From Calamus simplicifolius (Eukaryota > Streptophyta > Magnoliopsida > Arecales > Arecaceae), in NCBI GenBank assembly GCA_900491605.1, contig UESW01004767.1, positions 315,701 to 379,700 on the forward strand: DNA of 64,000 nt, in the 5' to 3' direction. The notes under the pieces were generated by a model. It saw only the letters and a program-made list of their open reading frames with translations. It did no database searches and had not been told where the DNA came from. The position numbers and the translations under genes are program-made. Below are positions 20,300 to 33,400 of the stretch, piece after piece. Within the stretch, counting starts at the first letter, position 1; every line of letters starts with the position of its first letter.

Positions 20300-21545
20300 T
20301 AAAAAATACATAATGAATGAAAGAAGAGTATTATAGTGCTCATTTATAAAAATAAAGGATTATGGTATCAAGTTTATAAGTCATATAAAACTTTGGGAGA
20401 GTATATTGAGCATAAATTGAGATATACTATAAAATATTAGAGAATCAATTTGATTTTATATTATTTAGCTTTTCAAGATGTTAATAGAAAAGCATAGAGA
20501 AAAGATATAAGATCTTCATATGGCTTTTATTGATTCAAAAAATATATGATAGAATCACTAGAAAAAATTTATAATGGATGTTAGAAAAAAAGAAATAGCT
20601 TTTAAATATATTAATGCAATAAAAGATATGTATGATAAAACGATTGCCAATGTAAGAATGACTTGCAATAATATTAGTGATTCCATATTATAGTAGGTTT
20701 ATATTAGGGATATACTCTTAGTCGTTATTTTTTTGTTTTGGCTATTGATGAGCTTACCAAATATATTCAAAATGATATTCCATAATCTATATTATTTATA
20801 GATGATATAGTACCAATGAATGAAACTAGGGTTAGAGTTAATTATAAACTAGAATTATGAAAAAAATGTATTAGAATATAAAGATTTTAGGTTGAATAGG
20901 AAAAAGATAGTATATATGTAATATAATTTTAGTATAACTAAAAATATAGATAAATGCAGAGTAAAAATTGAGAATTATAAAGTTTTCATAAATGATTATT
21001 TTTTATATTTAGAATCGATTATTTATAAGAATGAAAGATTGAGGGTGATGTTGTCCATAGGATTAAAGCAAGTTAGATGAAATAGAAAAGTGCAACTAAA
21101 TATTGTGTAATTATGGAGCACTTACCAAATTGAAGAAAAAAATTTATATTATAACTTTAAGACCAACTGTGCTTATGATATGAATATTGAATAGTTAGAA
21201 AGTTATATATACATAAGATGAATGTGGTTAAAATAAAAATGTTGAAATGAATGTGTGGTAGTAGAGAAAAGATAGAATAAAAAATAAAATTATTCGTAAA
21301 AATAGATGTAGATCAATTAAGGATAGATTAAGGGAAGACCGACTTATATAGGTTGGATATGTGCAAAATAAACTTAGATATGCACCTATACAAATAAGCG
21401 ATTTGATATATAGAAAAAGAAAAAGAGATAGAGATAGAGTAAAAATTATATGAGAGAAATTATAAAAAAAAATTAAAATCTTTGTATTTTATAATAAAGA
21501 TGACTCAAAACTGAGCAGAATGAAGGAAAAAAATTCATGTAGCTG
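20300..21545 (+). mobile_element. Decayed RTE-type LINE reverse transcriptase relic
   Basis: Translated with many stops, the plus strand keeps the order of plant RTE reverse transcriptase landmarks: a QRINLI-like block near 20440, YFFVLAIDELTKYIQNDIP with LFIDDIV (degenerate FADD box) near 20730-20815, a HRIKA block near 21060, a KMNV-x-KIKMLK-x-MCG block near 21220-21265, and a final RIHVADP-like tail near 21530. The AT-richness and the stop codons are consistent with long-term C-to-T decay of methylated DNA. No endonuclease domain could be found. Non-functional. Confidence 0.7.
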
Positions 21546-21559
21546 ATCACAGTAAGTTT

Positions 21560-23160
21560 AAGATTGAGGCTTTATTATTGTTGCTCTTGCTGCTACATTT
21601 GCCATTAGTTTCTTTTATCCTTTATTTTTGGTATATCAAGAATCCACTTTTAAATCCTAATGTTAGTTTATCTTCTTTCTCGCACTAATGTAGGATTGTA
21701 TTTTTGTCTGATAAAGAGATAATGCTCTGACATAGATGAGGTAATATCAAGCACCCTCCCATTTTCTAGATTATTACATCAATGAGGCATCTCATTTTTA
21801 AATTAAGCACTGCATATGACCTTTGTGATTCATTTCTTAATATTGCAGTCCGGCTTGCTTTTGGCCTAAAGGTATGGACCCGGACGATGAATTGCTTCAT
21901 TAGAGACTGACTTCGTAACTTTCAATTTGTTAGTGGTTATTATTCATTAGAGGGATTATCCTTGCAAGCTTCTAATAACTATGGGTTCATGATGGCCATC
22001 TTTTATTTTATTTATATATGTCATGCATCTGTCTTCTTATTAAGAGCAGTGGAAAGCACAATTGAGAATCTAGGTAGTTACATGTTTGGCAATTTAGCAG
22101 TGAAAAAAGAGAAATTAATGAAGCATTATGAAAACAAATAGAAGGCTGCCATCTCTACAGCGGGCCTTTCAGCCATAAAAGTGAATTTTAGGTGGTAAAC
22201 CCCTCTTCCCCGGCTGTTCATCGTTGACACTTCTACTGTTTCTTTGTAAACAAAATCCTTGCAGCCCTCTGGACAATTTCTAATTTCTCTCTCTAGGAAT
22301 CGTGGTGACCAGAAATTGGCCACCTGAACATGTGACATGTTTCAAACATTGAAGAGGAAGCAATGGTGCATGGTGATTTCTTTTCAAAAATTTTTAAGCT
22401 TGTTAGTCCCTTTTAGAATAGTCATTCTTGGATTGACATGCTCTATTATGTCTGATAGAACAGACCAATCAATGCTCACATTAATATGGCTCCAAACTTC
22501 TCCTATTCATGCAAACATTGATTGACTTGATCTAATATTGGATACATGGTAAAATAAATTTAACAAAGAATCATTTTTTTTCAAAGGCTGATGCGGGATG
22601 TATCATGCAAAAGATTAATGTAGAGCAGTGATTCAGATTTTAAGATGCTTTACTTTTCGAAACGAGTAAGAATAAACTAAGGATGAATATGCGAAGAGTA
22701 AAGTAACTATCCGTAGAATACGATTTACTAAATAATAAAGAAAACAATATCCTAAGGTTGAGAAACCACTATTTAGAACATGCTCTTTCTTCAACAAAAC
22801 AGAACTTATAAGAAGGGATAGGTTTGATTACCAGACAATGATGGTCTTCGTCCTAAAAGATTGGATCACATAACTCCCGGGATGGGCGCCTGGAAGAAGC
22901 TATGCTTCCGTGAATGTTTCGGCTTTTCTCTAAGGATCGTAGGACCTTGGTGTCTTGGGGATTGGAACATGGGTTGAAACGGGTATTTGTTGAGCCTCTC
23001 ACCTTCTCTCACAGAGTGTCAATGCTCAGGAGCACAGGAAAATAGAAGAAGAATATTCTTTTTCATTAATTATCAATTGTTCTCTACAAGAAGAAGGAAG
23101 GAATTTTTATAATAAACCCTAACCCTTGAATTATATGAAAAGAAGAGAAAATAAGGGTGC
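21560..23160. other. Intergenic, no gene seen
   Basis: Unique-looking sequence without recognisable coding or RNA features. A minus-strand open frame at 22126-22338 resembles nothing I know. Confidence 0.4.
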
Positions 23161-23164
23161 CATA

Positions 23165-23450
23165 TTGTTTCCAAATAAGAAGAAAGGCGGCATCTTGAAA
23201 CAAAGAAAGAGATCAGGGAATAGCTTTCCAAATAAGGAGATATAGGCAGCATCTTGAAATAAGGGAAAGAAATCAGGAAATAGCTTTCCAAATAAAGAGA
23301 TATAGGCTGCATCTTGAAATAAGGAAAAAAAATCAAGGGATGCTTTCCAAATAAGGAGATAGGCGACAAGAGAAAGATTAGGGATAGCTTTCCAAATAAG
23401 AAGATAAGCGGCATCTTGAAACAAAGGAAAGAGATTAGGGGATGGCACCA
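23165..23450. repeat. Minisatellite, ~60-bp unit, about five copies
   Basis: Units carry gctttccaaataaggagata, then a block of the type ggcagcatcttgaaa, then aaagaaatcaggg. The second and third are nearly complete; others are shortened. The array produces open frames on the minus strand with repeated LFGK and FQDAAY segments; these follow from the repeat and are not evidence of a protein. Confidence 0.8.
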
Positions 23451-23499
23451 TATTCTTCTTTCCATAAAGGATGGGTGGTAAGTCACCTTCCATAATGGG

Positions 23500-25595
23500 C
23501 TTATTTGTTTCCTTTTATATTGAGATAACTTTATGAAAATCTTAAGATACCTTAATTGAGTAGATGACGCCTACTTTAACTAGGATACTATGTGGCTATT
23601 GAGATGGTGCATTAAATGTGGTCATTCATAGTCTTGGATCTCTAACTTTTTACATTTTGACTCAATAAATCTTGACTTAACTTTAATAAAATTACTGGAC
23701 TCATACTGACAAAACTTGATTACAGAACTTAAAGTCAAATCAACATAAAGTAAGAAATTCATAATGACGCTAGACTCAAATGAATTGACAGAAATCAAAA
23801 GTCTAATTACATTAATCAGAAATCCATAATGAGCTCAATAACCTCCGTTTGATCCTGGTGCCTGCACCAAAGGCCAAATAGGTTGCTATGTTATTTAGGA
23901 AACTACTCCCAAGCCAACCAACATTGAATTTTAGGGGCTAAAAAAGTCTCCTCTCTTCCTAAACATTTAGAGTCCTGGTATTTGATTCGTAGGAATTGGA
24001 GCAGTATAAGATTGCCGATTCAATCTCGTAGGATTCAAACACAATGAAATAGGGTTGGTTCGCCAATTACATGATTTTAAATATATGATGCCGTTGAAAT
24101 GATTGGATTGCAAAATCATCCTTTCATGTTATATATATATATATGATCCCGGCACTGGCCTAAATTTTAACGGTTTCAGTGTTTGTAGGAAGGTTGATTC
24201 TAGATACGGACAGCATGGAGCCCGAAAATGGTTTGGTGAGTGACCAAGACAAGATGGATGGTGGGAAACTTAAGAAATAATTGAGATGTTTCAAATATTA
24301 TTTCTTGATACAAAAAGTTCTCCAAGAAATTAAGGTCCGTAGAGAATATGCCAGAGTCAACGAGGAGATTATTATTGGGCTCTATTTCACGTCTTGATTT
24401 ACTATGTGACAATTAGAGATGCTTTGAGGTAGTTCCTCCAAAAGATAGTCATCATTCGCAATGACAATTATCACTAATGTAAGAACTATCGTATCTAAAT
24501 TAGAAAATTAGTTGTCATTTACCTCATGAACCGGAAATATATGGTGAGATTGATCCATTACATGATGAAAAGAAACACATGCAAACTATTAAAAGATCAG
24601 GAAAACTATAGCATAAGTCGGACCTCTACTCTAGAGGGTAAATCCTAATCCTTATTCTAAAATGCATGGCTGTGATAAAATGAACCTCATGACCAAATAT
24701 GGTGCTAGCATCCTTAAGTTGATCCTAAAAGAGTAAGCTAATCTTCATGGTTGCATGTTTACTGTTGATAACCTTTTTATAGTGCCAGGATATTAACCTA
24801 AAACACAATATATGCGTAAATCTTAGCTAAAAGTTCACTGGTGTTGCACGATCTGCTTGAGATTTAAGTAAAGGATCCAGATAGAATATTTTTAATAGTT
24901 TTTCTAAACAGCTGAAATTCAATCCAACTAATTCAACACTTCAATTTATACATCTAGCTCTTCGAATGTTCTTAGATTTTATTTTATTTACAGTGCCATT
25001 CACGTATAGCTGCAAGTAAAATAGCAAAAATCTTAAGATAGATGGTTAAGTATGGTTATCATTTTTTGTGTCTAATATACCAGGAGAAGAAAAAAAATAA
25101 CTTTTATTTTTTTTACTAATTTTATTCATTAAAGCAGTCGTGATGAATTAAAGGTGGCAAGTCCTATGATTTTTTTTGGGTTTTTATGAATGATATCATA
25201 AATAATTTCAACTCTATAAGCCTGTAGAAGGATGTAAAGGCTTTAATATATTTATGATAGGTTTAGAGGTTTGGGATTGTGCTTCTAATTTATAATTAAA
25301 ATTAAAAAAAAAAAAGAACGCATGAAGAAGTATCATAGCCGAAGCCATTAGGGACGCTGAAGCTATTCATGCTTCAACCGGACAGAGGGCAATCTTTTCC
25401 TACTAACTTGTCTCTTCTGGGCTAGCTTGTCTGGGGTTTTATCCACTGTGCGATCCACTCGTGGTCTATGAAAACCATGAATTCAACTCAAACTAATCTA
25501 AATCGGTTGCAGACTTAAAGTTACAGCTAAAAATAGAAAAAAAAAGGAGCGGATTTGGTCGTTAAAGAAGCTCAGCCCAACGTCCGTATCTCTGA
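23500..25595. other. Intergenic, no gene seen
   Basis: AT-rich sequence with a short (TA)n tract at about 24130. A minus-strand frame at 24200-24412 is unrecognised. Confidence 0.4.
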
Positions 25596-25599
25596 AAAA

Positions 25600-25778
25600 G
25601 AAAAAAATGTCTTTGTACATGGTTCCTGATGCAGCATGGTCTGCATCAAACGCAATGATTCACTTACTTGTAGACTCACACATTAGGAGATTTGCATGTG
25701 AACTCGACATGCGAACCTATGTATGAATGAATCATCACGTCTGATGCACGACCGAAGCAATGTACCAAGACTTTTTTC
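25600..25778. mobile_element. Small MITE (~180 bp), related to the Mutator-like family
   Basis: The left end gaaaaaaatgtctttgtaca and the reverse complement of the right end gaaaaaagtcttggtaca match almost base for base. The inverted similarity continues inward (gatgcagcatggtctgcatc against the complement of the tctgatgcacgaccg block). The termini resemble those at 3874-4916. The flanking 9-mers match only partly. Confidence 0.55.
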
Positions 25779-25799
25779 TAAGAAAGATTCAAAGCATTA

Positions 25800-26880
25800 G
25801 CCTTCATCAGTCCTGTATATCATCCGTTTTCAAACCTAAAAATTTTCAAATATAATATTTTTTTAATTTTATGCTGAATTTGTTATCATAATAAATTTCT
25901 ACATCATAATATTTTTATAATTATTTTAAATCTAATTTAGATGAAATGAGCTCTTCGACGGTCAAGTCTATCTTCGCGAGTTCAAAAATTTTATTTTTTT
26001 AAAAAGGCTAAACTATAGAATTAACTCCTGTACTTAGAGGTTATATCACTTTGATTCTTGAACTTTAAAAAATTATAAAATTAATCTTGAACTTTCTGTT
26101 TTATATCACTTTGATCTCTACTGTTAAATAAATGAGACTTTTATTTTTACCTGATGCGATATCACTTTGATCCCTATTATTAAATAAAGGAGATGCCATT
26201 TATTTTATCTTATATGACAGCATATGTAGCAGTACACATGGTATCCATATGGTAAAAATAAATTTAAAATCTATAATTAACCCGTTATTTAATAATTAAA
26301 AAATTATTAAAAAATTATTTAATAATTAACCCCTATTCCATGAGTGCTCACATACCCGCTACACTTCTCTAGGATAGATCAGAGCGAGGGAAGATGATTT
26401 TTATTTTTTTCATATTTTTTAAAATATTAAATAATAAATTAATGAGTTAGTTATGAATTTTAAATTTATTTTTATTAATTAAATGCCATGTCGCTAGGAA
26501 TGCTAGGATAAAAATAAATAATATCTTTTTTATTTAACAATAAAGATGTAAAATAAAAAGTTTAAGATTATTTTTATAATTTTTTTAAATTTAAAAATAA
26601 AAGTGATATAATTTTTTAAATGTAAGGGTTAATTTTGTTGTTTAGTCTTTTTAAAAAAATACGGACTTAACTTAATTTTTTTAAAAAAAAAAGAGAGAAA
26701 AACTTGATGCCGGAAGTTCGGAGTCGGAGGCCGGAAAAAGAGGAAAAAGGAAAAGGCCAAAAGAAATAAAAAAAGGTTGGATTTTTTTTTGGTACAAACT
26801 CAAAAAGGCAGGATTAAATGAGCGAAAGGCGGCCAAAGGCCAGCAGAAACAAACAAAATCCTCTCCGTGGCGGTGTCATC
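25800..26880. other. Intergenic, AT-rich; internal direct repeat
   Basis: Two near copies of the tatcactttgatc(t/c)ctattattaaataa type occur at about 26100 and 26160. The final part (about 26840-26980) is GC-richer and is probably the promoter and leader of the gene that follows. Confidence 0.4.
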
Positions 26881-26982
26881 CCTCAAGCTAGATTATGGTA
26901 CCGGTAGCGGAAGAAGCAGCAGCAGCCGGAGTGAGAGGGAAAGAGAGCTAAATAAATAACGCATAGCCGGTGCTGGCGCCAA

Positions 26983-27333
26983 GTGGAGGCCTCTCTCGTC
27001 ATCATCGTCGTCGGCAGCAGCGCCGGGCGCTCATGCACGGAGCTGCCCTTCTCTTGTCCCCTTCTCTCCCCTTTAAATCCTCTACCTTCTCCTCGTCGCC
27101 GCCCTCCGCATAGCTCCAACTTGCGCGGCGCCAGGTGCCGACCCACCCATTACTTTTCGTCTTCTTCCCCTCTCCGCCGCTTGATCTCCCTCCGTCTCCT
27201 TCCCTCCCTCAATCACTTTTTCTTCATCTTTCTCGCAATCCAATCCGATCGATCATCGTCGCACGTTGGCAATGACCATCCTACTGCCGTCGTCCGGGGG
27301 CCCCACCTGCTGCTGGGGCCGCTTCTTGCCCAG
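26983..27333 (+). promoter_or_regulatory. Probable 5' UTR exon and leader of the SirB1-type gene
   Basis: CT-rich, GC-rich sequence just upstream of a good donor (CAG|GTATCC at 27333/27334), with an acceptor gacgaaaag at 27425. It is open in the frame of the downstream coding exon but has no ATG in that frame. I read it as untranslated; the exact transcription start is not determinable. Confidence 0.45.
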
Positions 27334-27446
27334 GTATCCTCTTCTTAATTCACTACCCTATACTCTTTTCTCTTCTCTTCTGTTCTCTTCCTTTTGAGTG
27401 ATTATTAATCGGGCTGGACGAAAAGCCGCTTTGCCCGCTCATCGGG

Positions 27447-30400
27447 ATGTTGGCGGCGAGTGACGGCGAAGAAGACGAAGGCAGCGGCGATGCGACGAGG
27501 TTCCGCACCAACGGCTCTCTGCGGCGGCCTCACGAGGGACGGCAGCTGCTCCTCTCAGACGACGCCAACCGCGAGGTCTCTTCCTACGTTTTGATACTTC
27601 GGGATATCTATCCATCTCTTCCACCTAATCGTCTTAGTTTCCTTCTTCTTTGATTGATGAGTCTCTTTGTGTTTGCTATGGTTGTAGATGGCGGTCAAGA
27701 TGGCTAGGGAACGATTCGCTCAGGAGATCTCCTTCACCACCGATGACAGAGATATTTCTCTGGCTAAGGTATCGTATCCATCGTATTCGGATAAATTCCC
27801 AATTCCCTGAAATCCTTAGCTGCATCCATTGAAACATATGCCAATATGGACTTTTACGTTATATCATTAGCGTCGTCATCATAATTTGTGGAAAGTTAAG
27901 CTAGTGAGATGTCCTGATGCAACGTCCATCTTCTGGACGTATCAACATTTAAAAAATGATCTTTAAGGGAAAACTTTTAGTCACCATGGTTATCTGGTGG
28001 GTTGCTGGTTCTGATTTCAGTGAATTTTGTCATTGTTTAAGCTTTGCCTATGTTTGGATGTTTGGAAGGAAGGAGAGGAGAGGAAAGGAAAGATTATTCT
28101 TCTTTTCTTGTTTGGAAAGGATGAAAGGAAAAGGAAATTTTTTTTTTTGGATAGAGGGAGAGAAAGGAAGGGAAAGAATTTTATAATAATTATACCTCCA
28201 TAATAGGGAATGAACCGTGAGAAGAGAATGAAAGAATGAAGAATAGAAAATGAAGGGATATTTTGATCTTTCACAAAAGTATGACTTAAATATTTTTTCC
28301 TTCCTCAACTTACCCCCGATTTGGGGGTTAACAGATTTACCCTTGTTGAAGATGAAAGGAGAGGAACCGGTTACTCCCATTCCCTTCCCCCTCTCTTTTA
28401 TCTTCCTTCAAAATAAGATGACTTATGACCTTTTTCCTCCTTTTCCTTTTTCTTCCCTTCATTCCCTTCCATTCAAACAGACCCTTCCTGTTTGGATGGG
28501 AGAAAATGGAGGGAAGGAAAGGAGATGAAAGGTCATAAGTCACATTGTTTGGGAGGAGGGTGAAAGAAAGAGGGGAAGGGAATGGAAGTAACCGGTTTTT
28601 CTTCTTTTCCCCTCTGCGAGCGTAAATTTGTTAACCCCCAACCGAGGTAAGCTGGGGAAGAAAAAAAGTTTAAGTCATACTTTATGGGAAGATCAAAATA
28701 TCTTTCATTTTTTATTCTTCATTCTTTCACTTCCATGGTTTATTTCCTATTCTAAAGGGATATAATTGTCATATAACTCTTCCCCTTCTTTTCCCTCTCT
28801 CTATCCAAACAAGATAATTGATATTACCCTTCCTTTCCTTTCATCCTTTCCAAACAAGAGAAGAAGAGCAACCATTCATTCCCCTTCCTTTTCCTTCCAT
28901 CCCTTTCCTTCTTTTTATTCTCCCCTTTCTTCCCCTCCAAAGATCCAAACAGAGCCTAAATTGATCAGTGCGAGGGATCGTGTTAGCGTCCAGAGGCTGG
29001 TTGTATTTTTGGAGCATCGTTCTATTTGAAACCATTTGTTGTTGTTTTTTGTCATCCTTCCTACCTCCCGGCATGCAATTTGTTAATTTATTTCTTTTGT
29101 TCTTATGAGCCGTTCATTACTATGAAAACCAAAAAGCATTTCCATGGAGCCCTAGATTATTGGGACAGTTGAATCCACTAAAAGTCAGAGTAGCCCCAAA
29201 TCTAGGGATTCCGTGTCCAACAGCTACATTTGATCCAGCCAAATTCTTTCTTTTTCATCCTGTGTCATTATCTTTTCCACCCATGTATGTGCACAATATT
29301 TTGCCAAGAAAAGCTGGCATCCAGACAAGATCTTCTTATGCTTTTACTAAACTTGCTTGAAGCATTTGATGCAACTATTAAACAATCAGCATACCAAAGA
29401 GAGGAATTATAGAGGCATGTGATTAGCTGGATTCGCATGTTTCCTTAGTGTATTAGTTATTGTTTGTTTCCGTTGTAATGCATATATGGTTGGTTCAGCA
29501 TCATCATGTGCCACTCAAAGCCATGATATTCGACAGTCGAAAATTTTCCATCATCATTCCATTGTCATTCTGTATCCGACTTCTATCATCTACAGAATAT
29601 GTGTTGGACTTCTAAGGTACAAGATCTAAAGATGACTTGCATTAGATGGTGGTGGGATATTTATGTCATTAGTACCAATTTTCATGATTTTCTTTTAAAA
29701 AAGGTAGACTTGGCTAGCTAAATATATATCTGGTTATCTTCTCCACCCTTAGATCTATACAGTTTATGAATCCCAAAGATGAAAAAGATGGGATGGTTCC
29801 GGGATCCATATAGACCCAAGGGCGAGGGAGGTGATTGGATTCTAAAACTCGAAAAAAAGAAGAAGTGATAATAAATCTTATGGATTTTTATTTGCTTAGC
29901 TTATGGAATAACATTTTTTTGCATTTACCTTGAGGACCGTCTGGATGCCAGCTTCCTATCCATAGATATTTGGGTGGGAAAAATAAATTAAAAATTTTCA
30001 TTCAGCCTCAAAGATGGAGGAAGGGAGAAGTAGGTAAATTAAGGAAGTGTTAATCCCATAGTCTCGGGATTTTTGGTATACTACAAATCAGCTTCAAAAA
30101 GGATTGCAACATTTCTTATATGGTTGTAGCTGGAGACTCCAGACCCAGCTGAAGAACTTTAGGGGTCCTCCTTCCAACACATGTTACCAATTATCTCTTA
30201 GCTGGAAATTCAGACACCCTTAAAGGTTAGCTAGGTTCAATCTCATGAGCTCATTACAGATATTCTATAATCAGCTTGTATCATGCATACTTGTGATTTA
30301 CTCTGTTTTTCTGCTTACAATTACTCATGTGAATCTATCTACAAAATGTATTGTAGGCTTTGTTACTTGTTGCTGCTGAAGATGAAGCTGTAATGACTTT

Positions 30401-33400
30401 TAATCAAGATATGGATGCATGTTCTCTCATAAAAGAATGGAATGATTCTACCTCACCATACAAGTTCGCTCCAGAATGCAATGTTGCTGATGAAATTCCT
30501 TTAGCTGGCAAGAGTATACTTGGGTGGTTAAATGAATTGGATATAATAGCAAAAGAAGTGGAAGCAGAGTTAATTTGGAGAGATATAGGTTGCCATTTGA
30601 TGGAGATATTGGAAGCTGTAAACACTGTTCTTTTTGGCATTAGAGGCTTCAAAAGATTTCCTGTGCTTGTAGATTCGAAGTTTTCATATTTGCACACTGT
30701 ACTTAGCTCTGGATGCGGCAGTGGTAATGCCTCCTCACATGTGCACTGATGTTTTCATATTTGTAATGTTGTATCATCAATTTTACCTTTCTGTTTTAGT
30801 AGGATTTACATCTTGAAAATCTCATTTCTCTCATATAAATGCCCTTTATTTTATTTTATTTTACAGCTATCATGCTTAGCATCATTTATATCGAAGTCTG
30901 TCGAAGACTTGGTGTTAGTATAGTGGGTTCACGAGTTGGAGAAGATTTTTTGATTTGGCCTCAGACAGAGAACGCTGAGGTATGTTATTTTCCAAGTGTC
31001 GTTGCTTTGTATTACCATACATGAATGGATGTTCATAATTTTGGAAGATGCAGAATCTTTTGCTGCCTTGTTTCCTTTTATAAGACACTTGAAGACCCAA
31101 TTGTTTGCTAAGAGTTTGTGACATTACTTTTTGATATCTTATCCTGGATTTCGTGCAATTATCATTATTTTATAAGCTTGTGGAATGCTATGCCTTTTGG
31201 CATTGACTGATTACCCCAATCTTGACATTGACAATAAAGATCATGCTGTCATGATGCGCTGGAGATCAATGATTATTCTTTCTTTCTCTGTAGGAACTTT
31301 TTAGAGTTTCTTCCGGACAAAGTTTGCTGGCCATAATTAATGGCAGATGTGTAGAAGATCCTAGATCAAAGGCTTCAGACTTGGACAGCAAATCACTTTT
31401 GGGGCTTGATATTGCAAGTAATAGAGATATTATTGGGATTGCTCTAGCTAATATGATTGTAAGTTAGAAGTGATATAGCATCATGCACTTCTATATATGT
31501 GATTATGAAATATCTTTAACTTATATTCCTTCCTCCCCCCCCTTTCCAATCTAACTTTAAGCTTATAAATAGAGGCTTCACTGGAAACGAGCATCAAAGA
31601 TGAACCATGGGCTGATGCTGACTTCTCCACTACGGCCAGTTTATGCTGTGAATGAGAAAGCTATTGAAAGTTCAAAAAATCCATTGCTGCGGCCATTGGA
31701 GCTAAGGTACTTTTATAATTTACAATCTTTACACTTCATCACCTAGATATCATAAAATGCAAGGTTTCAAATACCACCCAAACAGATGATGTGAATGGTA
31801 CGACATTTCTGGGAGGTATCCAGCACTCGTAGATAGTGTCAGTATGGGATGCAGTCTGTACCATGCGTTAGCATCCGGTATCACACTATTTTGGCAAAAA
31901 TCTAGTACAAAGTCTCTAGTACCGGTATTTGAAACCTTGATTACATTTGTCAAGTATAAGAAGTACTGACATCTTATATCTTAACTATGCAACCTTTTTT
32001 TTTTTTGGAAAAGATGCATGTTGCAAATTTTTTTAAAATTTTCATGTACCTGCATCCTTTGCTGGTACAATTTATGCGCATAAGATTACCTCTTCCCACA
32101 AACTGCCATCAATTTACATGAGTGGTTGCTCATTCTCTCTACAAGTCAAGTAGAACCATGTGTTATTTATAGATTCTTGCTAACATTTTTATCATTCAAT
32201 TAAGAGCATACTGTTCGGCTTTTCTTAATTTGTTCTCCAAGAGACTTTTTATCTATCTTGTTGTTCAATTTAACATACTCTAGGGGTTGTTGTTCTTGTA
32301 TCACTTGTGATCTCCTTTCACTCTTGTGGTTGTACGTTAAACTCCTATGAACTCCACATCTCTAGCATAAAGTCTTACAACTTTTGGGTATAAGCATGCA
32401 GTTTTCCCTCTGCATATTCTCTTGTTGCCTTCATTGTCCCCTTTATCATTTACAGTTACCATCACCTTATTCTTTTCCTCTTCCGGTAGTTTCTTACATG
32501 ATCATTTAAAGTGTATATTCTGCATGGTGTATTTTCTGCCAATTGGGTAGTTAATTAATTTGGAACTTTTAAAAACTTAGCATTAAATTTAAATTTTCCC
32601 ATATCAAAAATCTTTAGTAGCCACACTTGAGAGTATTTAGTGTGGTCCTTGCCAATGAGTCCAGAATTCCTTGTGCCCCATTTTACTTAGGTAACAACAT
32701 GAGCTAGTGATGCTTTCAGCTATTGTACTTTCACCGTCTTGGTTGTCGCATCCACTGCTTTTCCTTTTGCATTTGCATGTGCACCATGACTAATGCTTTT
32801 CGGTTTCCTAATGTAAGGTTAGTAGTAGTTTTGGACGTTGCTTGAATTTCAGAACATAGAAAATCACAATGCCCAACATGCCAGATGCAAGGGTACATAG
32901 TTGATTGCAGAAAAAGACGGATCATATAGACATATTGCTACATTGTCTTTTCTTTCATAGAGTAAGTGTTTTTTAAACTTGTTAACAGTGGAAAATTGAA
33001 AAAGGCTCAATGGGACTAATTTGATTATGGAAAAGGCTCAATCTTGTCTATAAAAACTAGCAATAATCAATTCTTCTGTTCTTCTTTCATGAATACCTAA
33101 CAACATTAAACTATCTGTTCTCTTCCCTGACAAGTCCAGCAAGTGGAGCCCAATTTTAAAGCATTCTAGTTTCATCGAAAGGTTATGATGTTTTTATTTC
33201 GTGATGCTTTTATATTGTTTTAGTGCAAAGTGGATCGTAGCAAAATGCAACTATATTTTGGATTGTTTAGGGATGTGACAGTTTTCTTGTATCACATGAA
33301 ATATTTTGCCAAGCACTACCTGACCCTGAGCTGATATTTAAGTCAAAGAAACAAGTTGACAAAGTTTGTGAGAATCATTTGTGGAAGTTTCCTTCTGTTT

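Noticed and set aside
23073..23493. Minus-strand open frames of 120-137 codons with repeated hydrophobic segments
   Set aside because: Produced by a minisatellite whose unit is free of stops; no family resemblance.
26983..27348. A 120-codon open frame as the N-terminus of the SirB1-type protein
   Set aside because: Begins with GTG and contains no ATG in frame; better read as a non-coding leader exon.
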